The notes under the pieces are model-generated. The model ran no database searches. It was not told the DNA's origin and saw only the letters and a list, made by a program, of their open reading frames with translations. From the NCBI GenBank assembly GCA_021234155.1, contig JAJEKV010000003.1:16786386-16850385 (forward strand): a DNA stretch of 64,000 bases, in the 5' to 3' direction. Numbering within the stretch: position 1 is the stretch's first letter; each line of letters opens with the position of its first letter. Origin of the DNA: Isoetes taiwanensis (lineage: Eukaryota; Streptophyta; Lycopodiopsida; Isoetales; Isoetaceae). The position numbers were made by a program, and so were the translations under genes. This document shows positions 54,784 through 64,000 of this stretch, one piece after another.

Positions 54784-57700
54784 ATGAAGATTGTTTCCTG
54801 GAATTTAAGAGGGATAAAAGGTGTTTTGAAGAGAAGAAGAGTTATTTCCCAGCTTAAAACCTACAAAGCTGATGTCATTCTTCTCCAAGAACATAAGCTT
54901 CAGAAATTTGAGTGTGCAAACCTAGGTGATTGGATAATCCCTGGTAGTACCTCCATTTGGATAGAAGCTAATGGAACCTCGGGTGGTATTTGCATGATTT
55001 GGAAAAATATGGAAAATATATCCTTTTATAATAGCCCTACTAATATGTGGCAGGTCATGATTTTTAAGTTCCAAGATAATAATTTTGGTCTTATTAACAT
55101 CTATGCTTCTAATAATCCTAAAGATAGAGAAGCTCTCTGGGTTGACATAAATAATTAGATAAAAAATCAAGTTGTTTCAGATTGGATAGTTGCAGGTGAT
55201 TTCAACAACACGCCTTCATGGGATCAAAAGCTTGGAAACAAGATCAATATGACAAGGCTAGAAAAAAACAACTGGAACAATTTTATTGATGAAAATTCTT
55301 TCATTCTCATTCCATCTTCTACTGCCAAATATTCTTGGTCAAATAAGAGAAAAGGGGAGGCTAGAGTCTACTGTGCCTTAGACAGATTTTACTTAAACAC
55401 TTCCAATACAAATTTATGGGATAATGCTTATGTTGTATCTGATGAGTCTGTCTCCATTTCTAATCACCAACCACAGTTTCTCTGTACTAATCATCAAGTC
55501 TCTCTGCCTAGAGCTGGTAATATTCCCTATAAATTTAACTCCAGTCTCTTCCACTCTGAGGCATTTTGTGATCAATTCAAAATATTCTATTCCAGCATGC
55601 CTTCTATCAAATATCATAATTCTATGAAGGATTTTTACTTCAAGATTAAATCCTCTAAATCCTGGATCAAATCCTGGTCAAACTCCCTCCATAAATCTAA
55701 AATGGCGGAGAAGAACTCTCTGCTTCAGAAAATGAGAGATATTAGAATGGGCCCTTCAAAACAATCCTCTCAATGTTTTATTGCATATTCAGGAAGAAGA
55801 CACTGAAAGGCAAATCAAGCTCATTGAAGAGCTTGAAGCCAAGGGGGCTGCTATTAAATGCAAGATCAAATACACTACTAAAATGGATTCAGGTTGCTCC
55901 AAATTCTTTTACAGAGTAGCTAAACCTAGGCAGCTTAGAAATTCCATTACTGATGTGATTGATGACTCTGGCTCTGTCTTGAACAATCCTGGAGATATCT
56001 CCAATTTCTTTTCCTTGAAATACTCCAAGCTCTTTACCCAAGAAATCTCCAGTGACATCTCTGAGACAACAAAAGCCAGAAACTTCATGGATCTTATTGA
56101 TAATATTATTCCACCTGATCACCCTAAAATGGATTCTTCTGTCAACAGTCTGCCTACCTTAGAGGAAGTTTTAGCTACTCTAAAGAGCTTCAAGCATGGT
56201 AAATCACCAGGGCCAGATGGCTTCCCTCCAGAGTTTTATCTGCATTTTTGGGATATTATCAAACATGATCTAATGGCTTTTATCAAAGGTTTCTGGAACT
56301 CGGGTCATCTTCACCCATCTATTTCTAGTGGTTTTATCACCTTAATCCCTAAAGTTGATAAACCTAGTCATTTCTTAGACTGGAGGCCTATTTCTTTAAC
56401 TAATACCACTTACAAAATTTGTGCTAAGATTATTGCTTCCAGGATAAAAGATCATTTGCAAAAGGTCATAAGTTCGAATCAATCAGCTTTTTTACCCAAT
56501 AGGTTTATCCTGGAAAATTATGTTGCTGCGATAGAGGGTTTGCATTGGAACAAAGTCTCAAATCAGGACTGTATTCTTTTTAAGCTTGATTTTAAAAAGG
56601 CTTTTGATACTATAAATTGGGATTTCATCAAATTTGCTATGTCTAAGCTTGGCTTTGATCCTGGCCTGATAAAGCTAATTATGGGTCTAAATCAAAGATC
56701 CATCTCTGCTATTCTTATCACTACTTTCTTTCCTCTAACCAAAGGAGTGAGACAAGGTTGTCCCCTTGCTCCCTATCTTTTCATTACTGTGACTGAATTA
56801 TTGACCAAAGTAGTCATGTTCCATCAGAATAATGGGAATATCATTGGTTTGAAGGCTCCTAACAATGTAAATTCTCTAAGTATGCTTCAATATGCTGATG
56901 ACACTTTCACTTTCCTCAAGAATGATCTTAACAATATCTCTGGCTTTCTAAATATTGTTAATGATAAATTTGGACAAATGTAGCATCATGGCTGATATTC
57001 CAGATTCCCAAATTGCTGGGATTAATGTCATTAGCACTAATCAAGCTACTAAGTTGCTTGGCATGCCTCTTTCTTTAAATGCTAATCTCTCTGGCCTATG
57101 GACTCCTATTGTTGATAAAATCCGTACCAAGCTCCATATTTATAGGAACAGTATTTCTCTGGCTGGTAGAGTTGTAATTGCCAATGTTGTGCTTACCAGT
57201 TCACATGTTTATTTCTCCTCTGCTCTGGTGGCTCCAGCATCTATCTATAAGCAAATTGAAAAGATCATTAGGCAATTCATTTGGAATGGAAATAACCAGG
57301 TTAACTGGGACACTATTGCCAGGAAAAAAAAAGATGGTGGCCTCAACTGCAAAATCCTTCATAAGCAAGCTCAAGCACTTGCTGGTAAATTTATCTGGAA
57401 AGCTCTTAATGGATCCTCGAGTGCTGCCTCTATCTTCATTAATTACTGGATCTCTAAAAGTAATCATGCTGGGCATCCATCTGTGACTCATGCTCTTCCT
57501 GATTCTGCATTTTGTGAGCTTAATATTGCCTCCAACACATCTCCCCTGATGAGAAATTTTATTAAAGCCTGGAATAATATCTCACCAGCTTTTTCTTATG
57601 CACAAGTCAACTCTGCTCATCTTGCTATGCCTATTTTTTGGTCCCCTATCTTTAAAGATCATCCTAACCATGTTCTTGCCCTCAAGCATCCTCAGATTTA

Positions 57701-58667
57701 CAAAAGGTGGGCCTCTTCTGCTATTAATACTATTGGAGATCTCTGGTACAATAACAGATGGATTACTTGGACTTGCCTAAGAAGGAAGATTAATGGTACT
57801 GCTACTGATAAAAAGATATATTATCATATCAAGAATGTTATGGGAGACAATATTCCTTCTGTTGCTCATAATACAGCTTCTGACTGGCATCTAAACAGTA
57901 AATCTAGATACAAGGTCTCTCTTATCTATGACTATCTAAATCAAAATGCTAGCACTGCTAAATCTGCCTATTCTTGAAACCTGGATAATGATGCATTCAA
58001 ATCCTTGATGTCTAATGTATGGAATTCCTATTCTCCTAATAAAATCTCCTTCTTCGTCTGGCTTATTGCTAATAAAAGTGTTTCTTGCCTTGAAACCTTC
58101 TCAAGGAGGGATCCAAATATCTCATATTTATGCCCTTTAAATTGCAATAATGTGGAATGTATGGAACATATATTCTTCTGCCCTAAACTTAGGCCTTTTT
58201 GGAGATGGTTCGAGCATTACTTTGGTGTCCATGACAGAAGCTCTATCATTCAGTTAATTCAATCCAATAATCCCTACAACAACACTATTATATATCTAGC
58301 TTTATGGAATATTTGGAAGTCTAGAAACAGATGTCTGTATGGTCACATAAATTTCTCTACAACTTGGATCAAGATTCATTTCAAATATGATGTTGAGTTA
58401 TGTGCAACAGCACATAAAATTTTGTTTTCTGACAACTATGACAGGTGCTGGGACCAAATTGGTATTTTTGAAGGGTATTTTAACCTGTATAAATCAAATC
58501 TATCTTATAGAAATTCTAACTATGCATGGAGCTATGCAGAGGTCATCAGAGGAGAAAATTTGATAGAGGAGCAGATAGGTTTGAAGTTAAGTTGTATGGG
58601 GATGAGAGAATTCATGAACACCAGGTCAAGTTCCCTCCCCATAATCAATGGTCAGTCAGACAGATGA
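54784..58667 (+). pseudogene. ORF2: LINE ORF2: AP endonuclease, reverse transcriptase, zf-RVT
   Basis: The endonuclease begins MKIVSWNLRGIKG, with LLQEHKL, VAGDFNN and ISNHQ as catalytic signatures. The RT has KHGKSPGPDGFPPEFY, DWRPISLTNTTYK, LFKLDFKKAFDTINWDF, GVRQGCPLAPYLF and the catalytic LQYADD. The thumb has TKLLGMPLSLN and SLAGRVVIANVVL. The zf-RVT has KISFFVWLIANKSVSC and CPLNC...MEHIFFCPKL. The reading is interrupted by an in-frame TAG at 55156, a frame change near 55781-55806, another near 56955-56983, and an in-frame TGA at 57975. All domains are recognisable end to end, so decay is recent. Confidence 0.88.
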
Positions 58668-59065
58668 TCAGAGACAGTGAAATTAGCAAGGCAAGAGAAA
58701 GGATTTGGGCAGGTATATACACAAGGGAAGTTATGCAAATGATTTATATGTTTTGGTTCATAAACTCGAACCATCATGAATTCACTGAAAGACAGTTCAG
58801 CAGATATAGGCAGATGTACTACACTCACAGAATGTTAGCTAATGCTTATGGCACCCTTATACTTCTCATGGTTCAGCAGGATTTTTACAGATTAATAAGG
58901 GATAATCTATGGATGGCCGACTCCTATGTCATGGGAACTGCTGATTCTTTCACTCAATCCTATAACCAACTGTTCCATACTGCCATAAACTCAGATGACC
59001 CAAAGATTCCTACCATCCCTGATGACATATACATTGACAGTATTGCCTCCTCTGAGATGCAATAG
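58526..59065 (+). CDS. LINE 3' ORF (ORF3-like), 179 residues, unknown
   Basis: ATG at 58526, in a different frame from the end of ORF2, overlapping it by about 140 bp, and uninterrupted. It reads MELCRGHQRRKFDRGADRF, then a helical, Met/Tyr/Arg-rich protein (RERIWAGIYTREVMQMIYMF, RQMYYTHRMLANAYGTLIL) and an acidic C-terminus (DDPKIPTIPDDIYIDS). It is unlike zf-RVT or RNase H and I recognise no family. Composition and length make chance less likely in AT-rich sequence. It could be a captured host exon or a third LINE protein. Confidence 0.5.
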   Translation: MELCRGHQRRKFDRGADRFEVKLYGDERIHEHQVKFPPHNQWSVRQMIRDSEISKARERIWAGIYTREVMQMIYMFWFINSNHHEFTERQFSRYRQMYYTHRMLANAYGTLILLMVQQDFYRLIRDNLWMADSYVMGTADSFTQSYNQLFHTAINSDDPKIPTIPDDIYIDSIASSEMQ

Positions 59066-59418
59066 TTTCTGTTTGGTTTTTGCAGGTTTGTTAACAAAGA
59101 CAGGTTTTGTTATTTGGACATGATATGGAATTACCTTTTTGGAAAGACCTAAGTTCCTGGCTCAATTTCTCTTCTACAACAAACAGACTAAAGTACAGGA
59201 CTCAAGGATTCGACAAGACTTGGACAAGAAGTTTAACTGGACTTTGACTGGACTTTGACTGAATATTGTGCTTTTAAACTACTCTTTGAATTTTTGGTAT
59301 TTCCCTCATTTTCATTTGGTAAAGCCTACCTATGAAGGTTTCCAAACTACTATGTATGTATTTCCTTAATTAATGAAAAAATCGTCTCGTACTCTCACAA
59401 AAAAAAAAAAAAAAAAAA
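59066..59418 (+). other. LINE 3' untranslated region and poly(A) tail
   Basis: Contains TTAATTAATGAAAAAATCG shortly before the tail, and an A run of about 20 at 59399-59418. It ends two bases before the target duplication CCTTCTTTT. Confidence 0.75.
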
Positions 59419-59421
59419 CCC

Positions 59422-59836
59422 CTTCTTTTGAAGTTTCTGTACTGGATTCAGGTCCCTTGCCTCGTTTTGTAATTCTAGATTTTTGCCTTTCCGTCTCATC
59501 CTCCAAATGTTTCTTTTGTGTCCTTATAGCAGTCTTGATACCATATTTTTCACCAACAAGGAGCTCAATGTGGCAAGAATCCCTCATAACCTTCATCAGT
59601 TCTTCTATCTCTGAATCTGTCATGTTGATCAGGGTACTAACAGTAAAGCCAAGCTTTGCAACCTTTGATATTGTGCAGAGCCTAACACCATAGTCCTTAA
59701 ATAAATCCTCAAGGCTTTGAAGGTTTTGGCGATCCGGCTGCTAGAAATTAGGCTCAAAAACTCGAGGATCTCTCTGTTGAAGAGGTATTCTAGGCTCCCA
59801 TTTGAGAAGGGTGCCCAAAAATCTATTTGGATCCAT
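59422..59836 (-). pseudogene. LFY: LEAFY exon 1 (SAM-like oligomerisation domain), with an in-frame stop
   Basis: ATG at 59834-59836 gives MDPNRFLGTLLKWEPR, the conserved LEAFY start (MDPE...F.W). Codon 32 is TAG (59741-59743, perhaps from CAG). Beyond it the same frame reads LEDLFKDYGVR, ISKVAKLGFTVSTLINMT, SEIEELMKVM and LLVGEKYGIKTAIRTQKKHL, the full SAM-like domain of LEAFY. It ends after Lys-Glu with the first base of a split codon at a GAAG/GT donor, now altered by the LINE. The wording resembles gymnosperm and fern genes (YGVR, VGEKYGIK) more than angiosperm ones. Confidence 0.88.
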
Positions 59837-60444
59837 GAAAAAGGACTATTTTCACAAGGCTAAATCCAAATGCCAAAGCAGAATTTGAGATTGGCGACAT
59901 GTTTGAGCCGCCATTCGCCATAGCTGGAGCCATTCGCCGTAGCTGGGCGCAATAGTGGAATAGCTGGGCGCAATAGAGGGCGGTCAATCGCCATAGCTCG
60001 AGCAGAATAGTCTCGTTAAGGTGGGAATAGTTCCCATGGTGGGTTAAGGCGGGAATAGTCCCGTTCAGGCGGTTGCGGTGGAGGCGGGAAAATTTGAATG
60101 ACCAATAAAATGATAGGACCTGGATCAAAATCCAGGTCGTCCATTTTGGTATTAATCTCGGACGTTGAATACATGGGTTTCTATATAAGTAATATTTATT
60201 AGATAATATTCAAAATTTAAAATGGCCAATAAACTTTATTAAAGTATTTGTTCGTCAATGACATCAACTAAGGTCCACATTCCACTACGTCGTCCGTTGC
60301 TACAGGGACGAATCGGGGAGCCACGAGTGTCCAATTAATACCATTGTTGGGATTCAGTCGCAGTCTGAAGCGTGGGTGGAAGTTCCCGATGTGGAGCGAG
60401 ATATCACAAAAATTACAGGTGGGGGATCTTGCCAAGGTGACGTT
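59837..60444 (-). promoter_or_regulatory. Former LEAFY promoter region with short tandem repeats
   Basis: About 59918-60010 has repeated GCCATTCGCC(A/G)TAGCTGG and TAGCTGGGCGCAATAG units. About 60018-60090 has GGCGGGAATAGTCCCG-type near-palindromes. From 60110 to 60444 no repeat or gene is seen. Its position upstream of exon 1 makes it the promoter region of the dead gene. Confidence 0.4.
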
Positions 60445-60848
60445 GGCAAATTTTGGGTGACATGGCACCTAGGCTCCAACATACCAAGGTGGCAAAAACA
60501 TGCCACCCAGGCTCAAATATGCCACCTAGGCTCCACATGCTAAGGTGGCTCAACCATGCCACGTGGGCTTCAACATGCCAATCTGGCTCAAACACACCAC
60601 CACGGCCTCAACGTGCCAAGGTGGGTCAAACATCTCAAGGTTCAACATGCCAAGGTGTCTCAAACATGCCACCTGGGATCAAATATGCCACCTAGGCTCC
60701 AACATGCCAGGGTGGCTCAACCATGCCACGTGGGCGCCAACATGACGATATGGCTTAAACACGCCACTTAGGCTCCAACATGCCAAGGTGGCTCAAACAT
60801 GCCACCTAGGCTCCAACATGCGAAGGTGTCTCAAACATGCCACCTGGG
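60445..60848 (-). repeat. 19-bp-period satellite, left arm (inverted orientation)
   Basis: About 20 units of the same family as the right arm but in reverse: CCAACATGCCAAGGTGGCTC and CAAACATGCCACCTAGGCTC. It ends at a near-palindromic junction around GGGCCC (60846-60851), after which all units run the other way. Confidence 0.9.
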
Positions 60849-63800
60849 CCCACGTGGCATGTTTGAGCCACCTTGGCATGCTTGAACCACCTCGACATGT
60901 TGGAGCCTGGGTGGCATGTTGGAGCCCGCATGGCATGTTTGAACCACCTTGGCATGTTGGAGCCTAGGTGGCGTGTTTGAGCCATATTGTCATGTTGGAG
61001 CCCACGTGGCATGGTTGAGCCACCCTGGCATGTTTGAGCCACCTTGGCATGTTGGAGCCTAGGTGGCATGTTGGAGCCCACGAGGCATGTTTGATCTTAG
61101 GTGGCATGTTTGAGCCACCTTGGTGTGTTGGAGCCCACGTGGCATGTCGGAGCCACCTTGGCATGTTGGAGCCTAGGTGGCATGTTGGAGCCCACGTGGC
61201 ATGTTTGAGCCACCTTGGCATGTTTGAGTCTAGGTGGCATGTTGGAGCCCGCGTGCCATGTTTGAGCCACCTTGGCATGTTTGAACCTTGGCATGTTTGA
61301 GCCTAGATGGCATGTTGGAGCCTAGGTGGCACATTTGAGCCACCTTGGCATGTTAGAGCCTAGGTGGCATGTTATGAGCCACCTTGGCATGTTGGAGCCG
61401 AGGTGGCATGTTTGAGCCACCTTGGCATGTTTGAGCCACATTGGCATGTTGGAGCCCAGCGTGGCATGTTTGAGCCACCTTGATTTTTTGAGCCACCTTG
61501 GCATGTTTGAGGCACCTTGGCATGTTTGAGCCTAGGTGGCCTGTTGGAGCCTAGGTGGCATGTTTGAGCCACCTTGACATGTTTGAGCCGAGGTGGCATG
61601 TTGGAGCCACCTTGGCATGTTGGAGCCTAGGTGGCATGTTTGAGCCACCTGAGCATGTTTGCGCCTAGGTGGCATGTTGGAGCCTAGGTGGCATGTTTGA
61701 GCACCTTGGCATGTTTCAGCCACTTTGGCTTGTTGCAGCATAGATGGCATGTTGGAGCCCGCGTGACATGTTTGAGCCACCTTGGCATATTGGACCATCG
61801 GTGGCATGTTTGAGCCACCTTGGGAAGTTGGAGCCTAGGTGACAAGATGGAGCCCACGTGTCATGTTTGAGCCACCTTGGCATGTTTGAGCCACCATGGC
61901 ATGATGGAGCCTAGGTGGCCTTGGAGCCCACGTGGCATGTTTGAGCCACCTTGGCATGTTTAAGTCTAGGTGGCATGCTGGATCCTAGATGGCATGTTTG
62001 AGCCACCTTGGCATGTTGGAGCATAAGTGGCATGTTTGAGCCACTTTGGTGTGTTGAAGCCTAGGTGGCTTGTTGGAGCCCGCATGGCATGTTTGAGCCA
62101 CCTTGGCATGTTTAAGCCTAGGTGACATGTTGGAGCTTATGTGGCACGTTTGAGCCACCTTAGCATGTTGGAGCCTAGGTGGCATGTTGTGAGCCACCTT
62201 GGCATGTTGGAGCTTAGGTGGCATGTTGGAGCCCCCATGGCATGTTTGAGCTACCTTGGCATGTTTGAGCCTAGGTGGCATGTTGGAGCCTAGGTGACAT
62301 GTTTCAGCCACCTTTGCATGTTGGAGTCCACGTGGCATGTTTGAGCTTAGGTGGCATGTTGGAGCCTAGGTGGCATGTTTGAGCCACCTTGGTGTGTTGG
62401 AGCCTAGGTGTTATGTTGGAGCCCACATGGCATGTTTGAGACACCTTGGCATGTTGGAGCCTAGGTGGCATGTTGGAGCTCGTGTAGCATGTTTGAGCCA
62501 CCGTGGCATGTTTGAGCCTAGGCGGCATGTTGGAGCCACCTTGGCATGTTTGAGCCTAGGTCGCATGTTGGAGCCTATGTGGCATGTTGGAGCCTAGGTG
62601 GCATGTTGGAGACCATGGCATGTTTGAGCCTAGGTGGCATGTTGGAGCCTAGATGGCATGTTTGAGCCACCTTGGCATGTTGGAGCCACCTTGGCATGTT
62701 GGAGCCTAGGTGGCATGTTGGAGCCTAGATGGCATATTTGAGCTCCTTGGCATGTTTGAGCCACCTTGGCATGTTGGATCCTAGGTGGCATGTTTGAGCC
62801 ACCTTGGCATGCTTGAGCCTAGGTGGCATGTTGGAGCCAACCTTGGCATGTTGGAGCCTAGGTGGCGTGTTTGAGCCAGCTTGCATGTTGGAGCCTAGGT
62901 GGCCTTGGAGCCCACGTGGCATGCTTGAGCCACCTTGGCATGTTTGAGCCACCTTGGCATGTTTAAGCCTAGGTGGCATGTTGGAGCCTACATGGCATGT
63001 TTGAGCCACCTTGGCATGTTGGAGCCTAGGTGGCATGTTTGAGCCACCTTGGTGTGTTGGAGCCTAGGTGGCATGTTGGAGCCCACGTGGCATGTTTGAG
63101 CCACCTTGGCATGTTGGAGCCTAGGTGGCATGTTGGAGCTCGCGTGGCATGTTTGAGCGACCTTGGCATGTTTTAGTCTAGGTGGCATGTTGGAGCCCGC
63201 GTGGCATGTTTGAGCCACCTTGGCATGTTTGATTGAGCCTAGGTGGCATGTTGGAGCCTAGGTGGCACATTTGAGCCACCTTGGCATGTTGGAGCCTAGG
63301 TGGCATGTTGTGAGCCACCTTGGCCTGTTGGAGCCTAGGTGGCATGTTTGAGTCACCTTGACATGTTTGAGCCACATTGGCGTGTTGGAGCCTAGGTGGC
63401 ATGTTGGAGCCCGCGTGGCATGTTTGAGCCACCTTGGCATGTTGGAGCCTAGGTGGTATGTTTGAGCCTAGGTGGCATGTTTGAGCCATCTTGGCATGCT
63501 TGAGCCTATGTCGCATGTTGGAGCCAAGGTGGCATGTTGGAGCCTTTGTGGCATGTTTGAGCCACCTTGGCATGTTGGAGCCGAGGTGGCATGTTGGAGC
63601 CACCTTGGCATGTTGGAGCCTCGGTGGTATGCTGGAGCCTAAGTGGCATGTTTGTGCCACTTTGGCATGTTGGAGCCTAGGTGGCATGTTGGAAACCACG
63701 CGACAAGTTTGAACCTCCTTGGCATGTTTGAGCCACCTTGGCATATTGGAGCCACCTTGACATATTGGAGCCTAGGTGGCATGTTTGAGCCACCTTGGCA

Positions 63801-64000
63801 TGTGGAAGCCTAGGTGACATGTTGGAGCCCACGTGCCATCTTTGAGCCACCTTGGCATGTTGGAGCCTAGGTGGCATTGGAGCCCACGTGGCATGTTTGA
63901 GCCACCTTAGCATGTTTAAACCTAGGTGGCATGTTGGAGCCTAGATGGCATGTTTGAGCCACCTTGGCATGTTGGAGACTAGGTGCATGTTTGAGCCACC
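60849..64000 (+). repeat. 19-bp-period satellite, right arm, continuing past the window
   Basis: Roughly 165 units of 19 bp alternate between GGCATGTTTGAGCCACCTT, GGCATGTTGGAGCCTAGGT and GGCATGTTGGAGCCCACGT. Where an AGGTGGC unit end meets a GCCACCT unit, a 7-bp stem with an 8-base loop can form, so the array is a chain of hairpins. Units ending CCCACGT before GGC create CACGTG. All long open frames here (repeats of MPRWLKHAT, CHLGSNMP and their antisense) are by-products of the period. Confidence 0.93.

Larger units (their letters stand above)
51419..59418 (+). mobile_element. L1-type LINE, nearly full length, inserted at the LEAFY exon 1 donor
   Basis: About 8.0 kb with a poly(A) tail at about 59399-59418. 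The 9-base duplication CCTTCTTTT lies at 51410-51418 and 59421-59429. It has a long 5' region, ORF1 with a CCHC-like knuckle, ORF2 with AP-type endonuclease, RT and zf-RVT, and an extra ORF overlapping the end of ORF2. ORF2 has two in-frame stops and two frame changes, so this copy cannot move by itself. Confidence 0.85.
50887..59836 (-). pseudogene. LFY: LEAFY/FLORICAULA pseudogene, split by a LINE in intron 1
   Basis: LEAFY is the plant-specific transcription factor that controls reproductive and meristem fate; it has an N-terminal SAM-like oligomerisation domain and a C-terminal helix-turn-helix DNA-binding domain. Here exon 1 (59422-59836) encodes the start MDPNRFLGTLLKWEP and the SAM domain. 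Exon 2 (about 50887-51210) starts ALETSDHQIMPPEN, in the place of LEAFY's ALDALSQ segment, with matching phase 1. The gene is dead: an in-frame TAG at 59741-59743, a shrunken and out-of-frame DNA-binding segment in exon 2, no visible exon 3, and an 8 kb LINE at the exon 1 donor. Before the LINE arrived, intron 1 was about 200 bp. Confidence 0.75.

Noticed and set aside
60453-63913. Many open frames encoding repeats such as MPRWLKHAT and CHLGSNMP on both strands
   Set aside because: They are forced by the 19-bp period (57 bp is 19 codons), appear in several frames and on both strands, and have no independent coding signal.
60445-64000. CRISPR-like array
   Set aside because: There are no unique spacers between repeats; units are contiguous and diverged, and the locus is plant nuclear DNA.

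Overview
This looks like nuclear DNA from a large, repeat-rich genome of a vascular plant. A broken LEAFY/FLORICAULA gene and an intron-bearing trihelix transcription-factor gene show it is a land plant. The LEAFY exon reads more like non-flowering than flowering plant versions, and a Penelope-type reverse transcriptase is present, so I favour a fern (or another non-angiosperm). The species is inferred, not shown.

Layout. 443-1550 and 19701-20663 are two halves of one Penelope-like reverse transcriptase, split by an 18.1 kb Ty3/gypsy element (1551-19695, LTRs of 1586 bp, target duplication CAGCC). That gypsy element itself carries a Ty1/copia element (11916-16459, antisense, target duplication AACCA) in its integrase. 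Before gag the gypsy element carries an unusual cargo: an unknown ORF, a histone H3-fold protein (5026-5700), an acidic unknown protein (5954-7156) and a third unknown ORF (to 8065). Three spacers between these look like plant 3' and 5' untranslated regions. This histone-bearing retroelement is the most striking thing in the window.

20664-23645 is intergenic and old-repeat sequence. 23650-35031 is a second gypsy element on the minus strand (LTRs of about 1.89 kb, target duplication ATGTG) with an extra RNase H domain placed before the reverse transcriptase and a nested poly(A)-tailed insertion. 35037-41247 holds LTR and LINE scraps and mostly featureless sequence. 41248-43261 (minus) is the one host gene that looks intact: a four-exon trihelix (Myb/SANT-like) DNA-binding protein. 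44179-49710 is a patchwork of gypsy and LINE pieces with a nested 3.5 kb insertion.

50887-59836 (minus) is a LEAFY pseudogene. Exon 1 is at 59422-59836 (with an in-frame stop), exon 2 near 50887-51210 (decayed DNA-binding domain), and no exon 3 is seen. An 8 kb L1-type LINE (51419-59418, plus strand) landed exactly at the exon 1 / intron 1 boundary. 60445-64000 is a 19-bp-period tandem array upstream of the LEAFY pseudogene. It changes orientation at about 60848, making a large inverted structure, and its paired units can form regular hairpins. It runs off the window.
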